Shown: positions 37,538-47,183 of the stretch, in pieces | Position numbering within the stretch: position 1 is the first letter of the stretch | Layout of the letters: every line of letters starts with the position of its first letter | NCBI RefSeq assembly: GCF_028816455.1 | Contig: NZ_CP118246.1 | Coordinates: 1,922,001-1,986,000 of the forward strand | From: Devosia algicola | GTDB lineage: Bacteria > Pseudomonadota > Alphaproteobacteria > Rhizobiales > Devosiaceae | DNA: 64,000 bases | Reading direction: 5' to 3' | Made by a program: the position numbers and the translations under genes | Notes under the pieces: generated by a model | Told to the model about the DNA's origin: nothing | Databases searched by the model: none | Seen by the model: the letters and a program-made list of their open reading frames with translations, nothing else

Positions 37538-38933
37538 ATGTTTTTATCAGTCTTTGACGTATTCAAGATTGGCATAGGCCCCTCAAGCTCCCACACCATG
37601 GGGCCGATGAGCGCTGCCAACCGTTTCCTTGATGAACTGGCCCATGGCGACTGGCCCCGAGCCCGCAATGCCCAGCCCGCCGCCCTCACGGCAAGTCTGC
37701 ATGGCTCGCTGGCCTTCACTGGCGTCGGACATGGCAGCGACCGCGCCGTTATTCTGGGCCTCTGCGGCCAGTCTCCCGATACCGTTGATCCCGACGAAAT
37801 GGATGCTCTGGTCGATGCTGTAAACACAAGCGGCCAAGTCCATCCACCCGGCCATCCCCAATACGGTTTCCGCCCCCAGCGTGACCTGACATTTGACAAG
37901 CATACCAAGGCTCCCCGGCCATCCAAATGGTCTGAAATTTGGCGCCTTTGATAGTGATGGCGGCCTCCTGCTGCGCCGTGTCTATTATTCCATCGGCGGC
38001 GGCTTCGTAGTCTCTGATGGCGAACTCGAAAGCGTCAAGTCGGCCTCACCTGCCGACGCCGACGTGCCCTATCCATTCGCCAATGCCCACGACATGCTCG
38101 TCATGGCCAACGATGCGGGGCTTTCCATCGCGCAATTAAAACGCGCCAACGAACAGGCAACCACGCCGCGCACCCGGCTCGATGCGGGCGTCGATGCCAT
38201 CTGGACCGCCATGTCCGCCTGCATCGATCGTGGTCTCTCCCAGGACGGCATTATGCCCGGCGGGCTTAAGGTCAAGCGACGCGCAAAAGCCATTCATGCC
38301 CAACTCGACGCGCAGTGGCAGCGCAACGAAATCACGCCGCTTATGGCCAATGACTGGCTCAGTGTTTACGCAATGGCGGTCAACGAGGAAAACGCTGGCG
38401 GTGGCCGTGTCGTCACCGCCCCCACCAATGGCGCCGCCGGAGTGATCCCAGCCGTTTTGCGTTATTTCCTCAAATTCAATGCCGGTGCGTCGCCCGCCAA
38501 TATTCGCGACTATCTTCTCACCGCCGCCGCCATTGGCGGCATTATCAAGCACAATGCATCAATTTCAGGTGCCGAAGTGGGGTGCCAGGGCGAAGTCGGC
38601 TCGGCGTCCGCCATGGCGGCGGCAGGCCTCTGCGCAATCATGGGCGGCACGCCGACACAAGTTGAGAACGCCGCCGAAATCGCGCTCGAACACCATTTGG
38701 GCATGACCTGCGATCCGGTCGGTGGCCTCGTGCAAATTCCCTGCATCGAGCGCAATGCCTTTGGTGCGGTCAAGGCCGTCACCGCCGCGTCACTGGCCAT
38801 GAAAGGCGACGGCGTCCACGCCGTGCCCCTCGATGCCTGTGTTGAAACCATGCGCCAGACTGGCATGGACATGTCGGACCGTTACAAGGAGACCAGCCAG
38901 GCCGGCCTCGCCGTCAATTTCCCGGCCTGCTAA
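37538..38933 (+). CDS. sdaA: L-serine ammonia-lyase, single-chain iron-sulfur type (frame broken by 1-nt insertion)
   Basis: Deaminates L-serine to pyruvate. The N-terminal beta domain begins '[20 protein letters not shown]' and the alpha domain includes '[20 protein letters not shown]'. [4Fe-4S] Cys ligands lie in '[18 protein letters not shown]' and '[18 protein letters not shown]'. The frame breaks at 37908-37913 (AGGCTC). One base less gives [20 protein letters not shown], the family linker, and about 464 residues. Its stop overlaps that of the convergent gntR gene. Confidence 0.92.
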
Positions 38934-39610
38934 CGCTCGATTCGGCTGACAAAGCGCTCTCGCGACTTCTCGATATGCAATCGCATCGCCTCATGGGCAC
39001 CCCCCGCGTCGCGCGCCGCGATGGCGCTGACAATGACCGCGTGCTCTGCCAGCGCTGCTGCAATGGCCTGCTCGTGATAGACCAGTCGGAACAAGTGCAC
39101 ATGCGTATGCAGCCGTCCCAGCGCTTCGCTGGCCATGGCGTTGCCCGAACTGACCGCTACCTGATCGTGAAACTCCATATCAAAGCGGGCAAAATGGGCA
39201 TATTCATCACGCCCGCCCCACTCGCCTGCCCCATCCATCCGGCCGCTGAGTGCCAACAGATGACCAATATCACTATCGCTGATTTTCCGCGCTGCAGCCG
39301 CCGCCGCGTAAGGCTCCAGCACCAGCCGCAAATCATACAGATCATCAAACTGTTGCGCACTGAGGCGGGGCGCCGCGCGATAGCCGACCAGATGCGTTTT
39401 AGTAACTAACCCTTCGCCCTCAAGCCGCCCCAGCGCCTCGCGAATTGGCGTCTGCGAGACGCCAAGTTCACGCGCTAGTGCATCGACCGATATTTTGCCA
39501 CCCGGCGCGATATCGAGCGACATGATCTGGGAAAATATTCGCCCATAGACCTCGTCGCCCAGGCGCGCTGGTCGCTGCAGTAGCCCCGCTACGGCGCTCG
39601 GAACCGCCAT
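38930..39610 (-). CDS. GntR-family transcriptional regulator (FCD type)
   Basis: A 226-residue regulator with a winged helix ('VDALARELGVSQTPIREALG', wing 'EGLVTKTHLVGYRAAPR') and an FCD domain ('FDMEFHDQVAVSSGN', 'LHTHVHLFRLVYHEQAIAAA', late 'HIEKS'). It starts one base beyond the aldehyde dehydrogenase stop, the last gene of a four-gene operon that it probably controls. It is only distantly similar to the GntR protein at 31071, and I saw no copy of the CTAACATGTTAG palindrome near this operon. Confidence 0.87.
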   Translation of the reverse strand: MAVPSAVAGLLQRPARLGDEVYGRIFSQIMSLDIAPGGKISVDALARELGVSQTPIREALGRLEGEGLVTKTHLVGYRAAPRLSAQQFDDLYDLRLVLEPYAAAAAARKISDSDIGHLLALSGRMDGAGEWGGRDEYAHFARFDMEFHDQVAVSSGNAMASEALGRLHTHVHLFRLVYHEQAIAAALAEHAVIVSAIAARDAGGAHEAMRLHIEKSRERFVSRIER

Positions 39611-39611
39611 T

Positions 39612-41089
39612 CTACCAGCTTACTGCGGTGTATTTGGCTTCACAGAACTCAAGAATCCCGTGATGTGCCCCCTCTCGGCCCAAGCCGCTTTGCTTGACCC
39701 CGCCGAATGGGGCAGCTGGATCCGAAACCAAGCCGCGATTAAGCCCCACCATGCCCGCTTCGAACCGATCCGAAACACGCAATCCCTTGGCCATATCCTC
39801 GGTATAGACGTAGGCGATCAGCCCATACTCGCTGTCATTGGCCAACTCAACTGCCTCGTCCAGTGTTTCAAATACCGTGATCGGTGCCACCGGCCCAAAT
39901 ATCTCGTCGCGGACCAGATTGGCGTCGCCGGGCACTTTGGTGACGACAGTCGGTGGGTAAAAAAAGCCGTCGCCCTTGCCCATTTCACCGCCCACAAGCA
40001 CCTGAGCGCCATCTTCCACCGCCTCGCGCACCCATTCGTCAATCCGCTCGATCGCCGCCAGATTGATCATCGGGCCACAGGTGACACCATCTTCATAACC
40101 GGCGCCCAGTTTCATGGCGCCCATTCGCTCGGCCAGACCGCGCGCAAACATGTCCGCAATGCCGGCCTGTACATAAAATCTGTTGGCCGCCGTACACGCC
40201 TCCCCGCCATTGCGCATTTTGGCGATCATCGCGCCATCAAGAGCCTTTTCAAGATCCGCATCATCGAACACGACGAATGGCGCGTTGCCGCCCAGGCTCC
40301 ATCGAGCAGTTGATGACCTGATCCGCTGCTTCACGCAACAGGATCCGTCCCACCTGGGTCGAACCGGTAAACGATAATTTGCGCACCTTGGGATGATGCA
40401 GCATGGCGCTGATCAGCTTGCCGGTTTTTGAGGATGTAACCACATTGACAACACCCTTCGGCAAACCTGCTTCTTCCATCAGAACAGCCATTGCATAGGC
40501 CGTCAGTGGCGTCTCGGTTGCCGGTTTCAACACCACGGTGCAGCCCGCCGCCAGCGCTGGAGCGATCTTGCGGGTCGCCATTGCCGCAGGAAAATTCCAC
40601 GGTGTAATCAGGACGCTGACCCCGATAGGCTGATATTGCACCATGATCCGGTTATTCCCGCTTGGTGCCAGGGAGAAATCACCATTGATCCGCACCGCCT
40701 CTTCGGAGAACCAGCGGAAAAATTCCGCTGCATAGGCGACCTCGCCGCGCGCGTCGGGTAGCGCCTTGCCATTTTCGAGACTGATTAGCCGCGCCAGCAT
40801 TTCACGCCGCGCCACCATCAGGCTCAAAACATTTTCGCAAAATTTCGCCACGCTGGCGCGGCGGCATAGCTGCCCATTCTGCTGCTGCGTCCGCCGCTGC
40901 CTCGACGGCCGCCAAGCCATCATCAACACTGGCATCGGCCACGTCGGCAATGGCCTTGCCGGTCGAGGGATCAATGACGTCAATGCGCTTGCCCTCCGCT
41001 CCCTGCCGCCACTCGCCACCAATCAGCAGATCAGTCCTGACGCCGTCCATCAGTCCGAATCCCTCGAGTGAATTTGGAATATTGAGCAT
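39612..41089 (-). CDS. NAD(P)-dependent aldehyde dehydrogenase, succinate-semialdehyde dehydrogenase-like (two 1-nt insertions)
   Basis: About 491 residues after correction. 'GVSVLITPWNFPAAMATRKI' and 'VVLKPATETPLTAYAMAVLM' bind NAD(P). 'KLSFTGSTQVGRILL' and the restored MELGGNAPFVVFDDADLEKA hold the catalytic Glu, 'NGGEACTAANRFYV' the catalytic Cys, and 'PAAPFGGVKQSGLGREGA' the C-terminus. Breaks lie at 40820-40825 (restored EILRKCFELMVARREMLARL) and 40294-40299. The pattern matches the GabD/SSADH group. Next to an iron alcohol dehydrogenase it recalls gamma-hydroxybutyrate oxidation, which is inference. Confidence 0.87.
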
Positions 41090-41101
41090 TTTGCCTGCCT
41101 T

Positions 41102-42330
41102 TCAATTGTCTGCGTCGAGCAGGTCGCGGCGTCCAGCGAAGGCCGCCCCGATAATCGTGCGCATTGCCGCAACGTCTAGCGGCCTTGGATTGTTTTTGAC
41201 CAGACGCGCTGCGCCCATGGATTGCTCGGCGCACCAATCCTGCTGATTTTCTGACAGACCTAACGCCGCAAGATCGCGCGGGATGCCTATCGCGCCAAAA
41301 AGTGATGCCACCGCCGCGATCGCCCGCTCGGCGTTGGCGGCATCATCGTGGCCCGCCGCCGCACCCATTGCAACGGCAACCTCTGCCATCGATTTGACGG
41401 CGTGCGAACGGTTGAAATGCATGACATAGGGTAATAGACAGGCAACCCCGGCCCCGTGTGCTGTGTGCGTTACCGCGCCGACCGGATATTGCAGCGCATG
41501 CGCGGCCGCCGTACCCGACACACCAAAAGCCATCCCGGCCAATAGCGCGCCCAGCATTACGCTTTCCCGCGCCGCCATGTCATCGCCGGACTTGACCGCA
41601 CGCGCCAGCCCGTCGGTGATATGGCTGATCGCCTGCCGTGCATAGGTATCGCTCAGCGCATTTTTGCCAACAAACACATGCTCATGGGTTGTCTGCCCGT
41701 CAATTGGCCGGGCCAGTGCCGTCAAGGCTTCAATAGCGTGGGTCAAGGCATCAGCCCCGGCAATAGCTGTCAGCCCGGCGGGGCAAGTCAAAGTCAGTTC
41801 CGGGTCGCAAATGGCGGTATGAGGAATAAGGAACGGGCTGGCGATTCCAACCTTGAGTATGCGCTCACTATCGGCCACCACAGCGACTGGCGTGGCCTCA
41901 CTGCCGGTGCCAGCCGTCGTCGGCACTGCAATCAGCGGCACCACTGGTCCGGGGACCTTGAACTCGCCGAAATAATCGCGCGGCGAGCCACCATGCGCGA
42001 TCATCAGCGCCGTGACTTTTGCCATATCAAGGCACGACCCCCCCCAACCCCGACAATGACATCGGGTCCAAACGCCTCCCCTCTGGCAACGCACTGCTCA
42101 ATCGCGGCTAGCGGCACTTCGGGCGGCGTCGCGTCAAATATTTCGCACGCCAGCCCCGCTGCGCGCAGACCGTCCATCATCGCCACAAAATCTGCTTCGG
42201 CGCCCATGCGCTCGTCGGTTACCACCAGTGCCCGGCGACCCAATTGGCTGGCGTAGGCCGGTAGCGACTGACGCTGACCGCGTCCGAATACAATATTGCG
42301 CGGCGACCGACCGGTAGCAAAAATGGCCAT
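41102..42330 (-). CDS. Iron-containing alcohol dehydrogenase (frame broken by 1-nt deletion)
   Basis: A group III alcohol dehydrogenase of about 409 residues after repair. The NAD loop GVGGGSCLDMAK spans the break: the run at 42038-42045 has eight Cs on plus and needs nine. 'PLIAVPTTAGTGSEATPVAV', 'AGADALTHAIEAL', 'GAVTHTAHGAGVACLLPYVM' and 'ALGLSENQQDW' provide the metal His/Asp ligands and C-terminus. It lies between Ldh2 (one base away) and the aldehyde dehydrogenase (12 bases). The likely substrate is a short hydroxy acid or alcohol whose aldehyde goes to the next enzyme. Confidence 0.88.
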
Positions 42331-42331
42331 G

Positions 42332-43354
42332 TTATATTCCCCTCTTGGTCAGCGCCGCGTCGCGCAGCCGCTTCATGTTCGTCCACACCGAATCGGCCAC
42401 TGGCACGCCTGATGCCAGCCGTTCCGCCTTGAGCGCCCGTCCGCGCTCGCCAGGAATCAAGACCTGATCGAAGCCGTCCGCCGGTGCCGCATGACGCAAC
42501 AGATCGAGATAGCGCGCAATGGCTTCGCCCTGTCCCGACACCGGATCGACAACGATGAACACGTCGCCCTTGTTACACAATTGGTCGGCGTCCAAAGTGC
42601 CCGCCACGTCGCGCCCCAACGCCGCCCCTGTCAGTGTTGTCACCAACAACTCAAACGCCAATCCCAGGGCATAGCCCTTTGCCGCGCCAAAAGGCGCGAT
42701 GGCCCCGGCTTTTGCCGCTTCCGCGTCCGTCGTTGCCTTGCCTTCTCTGTCCAGCGCCCAGCCTTCGGGTAGCGCCTGCCCGCGATGTGCCCGATCGTGA
42801 ATCTCGCCCATGGAAACCAGGCTGGTCGCCAGATCGATGACAAATGGCCCATCGGCGCTTGGCACCCCGATGGCAATCGGATTGGTGCCGATCAACGCCT
42901 GGCGCCCGCCAAAGGGATGCACCAGCGCTTCGCTGGTTGTAAGCACAATGCCGACCTGCCCCCCTTTTGCAATCGCTTCTGCATAATAGGCCAGCATGCC
43001 AATATGATTGGAATTGGCCACCGCCGCGACCGCGATCCCGTGGCTTTTGGCTGCTGGACAGATGGCCTCGAGTGCCGCCTCGGCCACCACCGGTCCCAAA
43101 CCGTTCTGCCCGTCAACGGTTAAAAATCCCGCTCCGCGCCAATCATGACTACCGCTTGCCGTCGCGCTCGCAACCCCATTGCCAATGCGGGCCACAAGCC
43201 GTTCCAGGCGCAAAAATCCGTGTGACGGCACCGCTCGCAGTTCCGCCTCAAGCAACAGATTTGCTTGCAGCTTTGCGTGTTCATCAGGCACACCGGCGCC
43301 GACCAGCACCGCCGTCGCCACATCTCGCAATTCGGCAGCTTCGACCAGCGGCAT
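42332..43354 (-). CDS. Malate/L-lactate dehydrogenase-family (Ldh2) oxidoreductase
   Basis: A 340-residue NAD(P)-dependent 2-hydroxyacid dehydrogenase of the PF02615 fold, unrelated to classical LDH. 'LEAELRAVPSHGFLRLERLV', 'VANSNHIGMLAYYAEAIAKG' (catalytic His) and 'PFGGRQALIGTNPIAIGVPS' are diagnostic, with a late 'FGAAKGYALGLAFELLV'. Members include ureidoglycolate, sulfolactate and 2,3-diketogulonate enzymes. As first gene of the Ldh2-ADH-ALDH-gntR operon it probably acts on a hydroxy acid in that pathway. The frame is intact. Confidence 0.87.
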   Translation of the reverse strand: MPLVEAAELRDVATAVLVGAGVPDEHAKLQANLLLEAELRAVPSHGFLRLERLVARIGNGVASATASGSHDWRGAGFLTVDGQNGLGPVVAEAALEAICPAAKSHGIAVAAVANSNHIGMLAYYAEAIAKGGQVGIVLTTSEALVHPFGGRQALIGTNPIAIGVPSADGPFVIDLATSLVSMGEIHDRAHRGQALPEGWALDREGKATTDAEAAKAGAIAPFGAAKGYALGLAFELLVTTLTGAALGRDVAGTLDADQLCNKGDVFIVVDPVSGQGEAIARYLDLLRHAAPADGFDQVLIPGERGRALKAERLASGVPVADSVWTNMKRLRDAALTKRGI

Positions 43355-43436
43355 GACAAATCCTATACGATATCAGATACAGCAACCTGCCCGTCGCACG
43401 CCCGCACTGTCAACCGCTCGGGTGCAAATTGTCGCG

Positions 43437-44303
43437 CTATCCAAACACCACGGTTTTGTGCCCATTGAGCATGACCCGGTTTTCACAATGCAGCTTGACC
43501 GCCCGGGCCAAAACCCGCGCTTCGATATCGCGCCCCGCCGCTACCAGATCCTCGGCGCTCATCGAATGGCTGACCCGCGCCGTTTCTTGCTCGATGATCG
43601 GGCCTTCGTCCAGCGCTGGCGTTACATAGTGCGCTGTCGCCCCGATCAGCTTGACCCCGCGATCATGGGCCTGGTGATAAGGTTTTGCTCCCTTGAAACT
43701 GGGCAGGAACGAATGGTGGATATTGATGATCTGCCCAAACAGGCGCGTCGACATTGTGTCGGACAGCACCTGCATGTAACGTGCCAGCACCACCAGATCG
43801 ACATTCTTGCGCTGCACCAGATCCATCACCAGCGCTTCCTGTTCGGCCTTGCTGTCCTTGCTCACCGGCCAGTGATAAAATGGAATATTCTCCGCCGCCG
43901 CAATCGGGCCCGCCTCGGCGTGGTTGGAAACGATTCCGACAACCTCGGCGTCCAGCCACCCCACCTTGATCTGATAGAGCAGATGCAGCAGCACATGGTC
44001 GAATTTTGAAACCATCACCACGATGCGCGGACGGCTCGCCTGATTGACCAATTGCGTTTTCATGCCAAACCTGGCCACCGAAGGCTTTAAGGCCAGTTCA
44101 AGCGCTTCCCGGCTGGTGTCCGCCGCCGCATTGAACGCCAGCCGCATGAAAAACTGCCCAGTCTGGCGATCCCAGAACTGGTTGCTCTCAGCAATATTGG
44201 CATTTCGCGCCGCCAATTCGGTCGTCACCGACGCCACAATGCCCGGCCTGTCCTCGCATGATAGCGTCAGCACAAAACTTAGCGGCTCCAAAATGCTCTC
44301 CAT
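43437..44303 (-). CDS. purU: Formyltetrahydrofolate deformylase
   Basis: Hydrolyses 10-formyl-THF to formate and THF, balancing one-carbon pools. I chose the ATG at 44303, giving about 288 residues. The N-terminal ACT domain is 'FVLTLSCEDRPGIVASVTTE'; the formyltransferase-like domain has 'RIVVMVSKFDHVLLHLLYQI', 'VVGIVSNHAEAGPIAAAENI', 'INIHHSFLPSFKGAKPYHQA' (His and Ser) and 'VKLIGATAHYVTPALDEGPI' (Asp). It follows iolG by 87 bases on the same strand; whether it belongs to the inositol operon is unclear. Confidence 0.92.
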   Translation of the reverse strand: MESILEPLSFVLTLSCEDRPGIVASVTTELAARNANIAESNQFWDRQTGQFFMRLAFNAAADTSREALELALKPSVARFGMKTQLVNQASRPRIVVMVSKFDHVLLHLLYQIKVGWLDAEVVGIVSNHAEAGPIAAAENIPFYHWPVSKDSKAEQEALVMDLVQRKNVDLVVLARYMQVLSDTMSTRLFGQIINIHHSFLPSFKGAKPYHQAHDRGVKLIGATAHYVTPALDEGPIIEQETARVSHSMSAEDLVAAGRDIEARVLARAVKLHCENRVMLNGHKTVVFG

Positions 44304-44390
44304 CGGCTTGCAAGCATGGCTGCGCGAGGGATCGCGCGACCAAATTCGGCCTTTGGATAAAGCGCTTGGCCGCCATTCACAAGCCAAACC

Positions 44391-45395
44391 TTAGGGCGCG
44401 ATTTCGCTCACCTTGACGCTGCGCCGCTCTGCCACCGATTTGAGGGCCGCTTCGGCCAATATGAGCGCCTTGAGCCCGTCCTCGCCCGATGGCGTCGCCG
44501 CCTTGCCGCTACCAATCGCCGCAATAAAGCTGGCGATCTCGTTGCCATAGGCCTCGGTATACCGCGTCATGAAAAAATCGTGCAGCGGTGGCCGCGTAAA
44601 GCCGTTGCCATTGGCAATCTCGATCGAGACCGGCCGCTGGTTCTCAGCGCTCACCAAACCCTGTGCCCCCAACACTTCGATCCGTTGATCATAACCGTAG
44701 CTGGCCCGCCGCGAGTTGGATATTGACGCCTGCGTCCCCGAATCCGTCTCCAGAATGATATTGGCGCTATCAAAATCCCCCGCCGCGCCAATCGCCTTGT
44801 CGACCAGTACCGAGGCATGCGCCGTTACCAATGCCGGCTCCTCACCCAGTAGAAATCGCGCCATGTCGAAATCATGAATGGTCATGTCGCGGAAAATCCC
44901 ACCCGACCGTCCGATATAATCAATCGGCGGCGGCCCCGGATCGCGCGAAACGATATTGACCATTTCCACCTTGCCGATCTGCCCCTCGGCAATCGCTTGC
45001 TTGACCGCCATGAAATGCGGATCAAACCGGCGGTTGAACCCGACCATCAATGTGCCCTTGTGCTTGGCCACAACCCCAAGGCAGGCGCGCACGCGCGCCA
45101 CGCTTAAATCTATCGGCTTCTCGCAAAACACCGCCTTGCCAGCCACGACAAACTGTTCGATCAGATCAGCGTGGGTGTCCGTCGGGGTGCAGATCACCAC
45201 CGCATCGATGCTCTTGTCATCGGCAATAGTGTCGATATCGGCGATCCCGCAGCCATAGGCTGCCGCCAGATCTTCGGCTGCAACCGCGAAGGCGTCGGCC
45301 ACCACCACAAGTTCGGCGTCAGGGTTGGCGGCAATCGCCTTGGCGTGCACCTTGCCAATCCGGCCCGCTCCCAACAGTGCAAATCGAACGCTCAT
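44391..45395 (-). CDS. iolG: myo-Inositol 2-dehydrogenase
   Basis: First enzyme of myo-inositol catabolism, oxidising it to scyllo-inosose with NAD. The 334-residue Gfo/Idh/MocA protein has the Rossmann start 'FALLGAGRIGKVHAKAIAAN', the 'FCEKPIDLSVARV' EKP motif with catalytic Lys, and 'MTIHDFDMARFLLGEEPALV', where DMARF and the His belong to the active site of inositol dehydrogenases. 'MVGFNRRFDPHFMAVKQAI' is the IolG/IdhA signature. It lies last in iolC-D-E-B-G, 20 bases after iolB. The frame is intact. Confidence 0.93.
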   Translation of the reverse strand: MSVRFALLGAGRIGKVHAKAIAANPDAELVVVADAFAVAAEDLAAAYGCGIADIDTIADDKSIDAVVICTPTDTHADLIEQFVVAGKAVFCEKPIDLSVARVRACLGVVAKHKGTLMVGFNRRFDPHFMAVKQAIAEGQIGKVEMVNIVSRDPGPPPIDYIGRSGGIFRDMTIHDFDMARFLLGEEPALVTAHASVLVDKAIGAAGDFDSANIILETDSGTQASISNSRRASYGYDQRIEVLGAQGLVSAENQRPVSIEIANGNGFTRPPLHDFFMTRYTEAYGNEIASFIAAIGSGKAATPSGEDGLKALILAEAALKSVAERRSVKVSEIAP

Positions 45396-45415
45396 TCACA
45401 ATAACTCCATCTGGA

Positions 45416-46214
45416 TCAGGCCTTGAGCAGCCACTCATGTTCGGCCGCATTGTGAAATTTCCAGATCCGCTTCGGTCCGGCCATTACATTGAGATAATAA
45501 AGATCATAACCATGGGTCGCCGCCACCGGATGATAGCCCTTGGGCACCAGCGTCACGTCGCCATCTTCCACCGCCATGGCTTCATCGAGCGATCGATCAT
45601 CGGTATAGACCCGCTGAAATCCAAACCCCTGCGGCGGGTTCATGCGATGATAATAGGTCTCTTCGAGCCTGGCTTTCATGCGGCAGATTATCCATATCGT
45701 GCTTGTGCGGCGGGTAGGACGACGTATTGCCGCCCGGCGTGATCACCTCGACCACCAGCAATGACTCTGCCGGCTCCGTCTCAGGCAATATATTCACCAC
45801 ATGACGCACGTTACTGCCCTTGCCGCGCGTCAGCGCTTCAGCATCCTTTGGTGCAATCACCCGCGCTACAAAATTGCCCGCCGCCCCCGGCGCCGAACAG
45901 ACTGCCAGCGTCAATGCCGTCGTCGCGGTAACCGACCAGTCGGCGCCCGCTGGCACATAAAGCGAAAATGGCTTGCCCTCAAATGGGCTCATCCGTTGGC
46001 CCAATTCGCCAAAATCCTTGTCCCCCGCCTGCGCCGTGCCCTTGCCACTGACAAAAACCAGACACACTTCACGCCCCGTTTCACCACCCGAAACTGTTTC
46101 ACCCGCCCCAAGCTGATGCAGGTCGAACCCCACATAAGTCCAACCTGCCGTTGTGGGGGTTACGTGATGCACTCGCCCCTTGCCCGCCTGCGGCTTGATC
46201 AACAGTTTCGACAT
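45416..46214 (-). CDS. iolB: 5-Deoxy-glucuronate isomerase (frame broken by 1-nt insertion)
   Basis: Converts 5-deoxy-D-glucuronate to 5-dehydro-2-deoxygluconate, about 265 residues after correction. The ATG at 46214 follows AAGGAGG. A double-cupin layout includes 'GWTYVGFDLHQLGAGETVSG', 'VVEVITPGGNTSSYPPHKHD' with metal His residues and 'PVAATHGYDLYYLNVMAGPK'. The frame breaks at 45665-45670. One base less gives DNLPHESQLEETYYHRMNPP, closely matching the IolB family. The protein ends 'FHNAAEHEWLLKA'. It sits between iolE and iolG. Confidence 0.93.
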
Positions 46215-46248
46215 GGTCCGACCTCCTTTTTGCGGCGTCTGGCCGCTA

Positions 46249-47166
46249 CTATTGCTTGGCAAAGCCCTGCGTTTCCACCGAATAACCCGCCGCATTCATC
46301 ACTCGCATCAGTTCCTTGTGCCCAACCTCGGCCATCCTGAGCGGTGGGTTGGCCTTAGGGTCCTGCTCCGCTTCCACCACAAACCAGCCCTCATAACCAT
46401 GATCGGCAAATTTCTGCACAATCGCCTCAAAATCCAGCGTTCCATCACCGGGCACGGTAAAAGCCCCCAGCGCCACCGCGTCCAGAAACGACTGTTTTGA
46501 CCGATCCAACCCGTCGATCACGCCCATGCGCACATCTTTTACATGCACATGGTTGATCCGCGCGTGGTGCTTGTCGATTGCCCCCAACACATCGCCTCCT
46601 GCAAAGGCCAGATGCCCCGCATCAAACAGCAATGGTATCCCCGCGCCGGATCCCTTCATAAAGGCATCCAGTTCCGGCCCGGTCTCAACCACTGCCCCCA
46701 TATGGTGGTGATAGGAAAGCGGCATGCCTTCATCCGCGCACCATTCGCCAAATTCAGTGACTTTTTTGGCATAGGCTGCCATCTCGCTATCGGAAAGTTT
46801 CGGCTTGTGCGCCAACGGCACCGAGCGATCCCCCTGGATCGAACGTCCCACTTCGCCATAAACTATGCAAGGCGCCCCCACCGCCTTGAACAACTCGATC
46901 ATCGGCGCGATCCGCGCCTTGTTGACCGCCAATTCTTCGTCGACCAACGTGCCCGAATACCAGCCGCCGCACAGCGTCACGTCCGCCGCTTTGAGGATCG
47001 GCAGCATCACCGCTGGATCATCGGGAAATCGCCGCCCTTTTTCCATGCCGGTAAAACCGGCCGAGCGTGATTGGCGCAGGCATTCTTCCAGCGTTACATC
47101 GTCACTCAATTCCACTAGATCGTCGTTCCACCAAGCGATGGGCGACATACCAAGTTTTGCCTTCAC
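46249..47166 (-). CDS. iolE: myo-Inosose-2 dehydratase
   Basis: Dehydrates scyllo-inosose to the diketone substrate of IolD. The 305-residue xylose-isomerase-like TIM barrel contains 'LGMSPIAWWNDDLVELSDDV', 'CGGWYSGTL', 'CIVYGEVGRSIQGDRSVPLA', 'PLSYHHHMGAVVETGPELDA' and 'LLFDAGHLAFAGGDVLGAI'. These match IolE and give the metal-binding Glu, Asp and His residues. It follows iolD by 17 bases in the operon. The frame is intact. Confidence 0.94.
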   Translation of the reverse strand: MKAKLGMSPIAWWNDDLVELSDDVTLEECLRQSRSAGFTGMEKGRRFPDDPAVMLPILKAADVTLCGGWYSGTLVDEELAVNKARIAPMIELFKAVGAPCIVYGEVGRSIQGDRSVPLAHKPKLSDSEMAAYAKKVTEFGEWCADEGMPLSYHHHMGAVVETGPELDAFMKGSGAGIPLLFDAGHLAFAGGDVLGAIDKHHARINHVHVKDVRMGVIDGLDRSKQSFLDAVALGAFTVPGDGTLDFEAIVQKFADHGYEGWFVVEAEQDPKANPPLRMAEVGHKELMRVMNAAGYSVETQGFAKQ

Positions 47167-47183
47167 GGGGCTCTCCTGAAATT

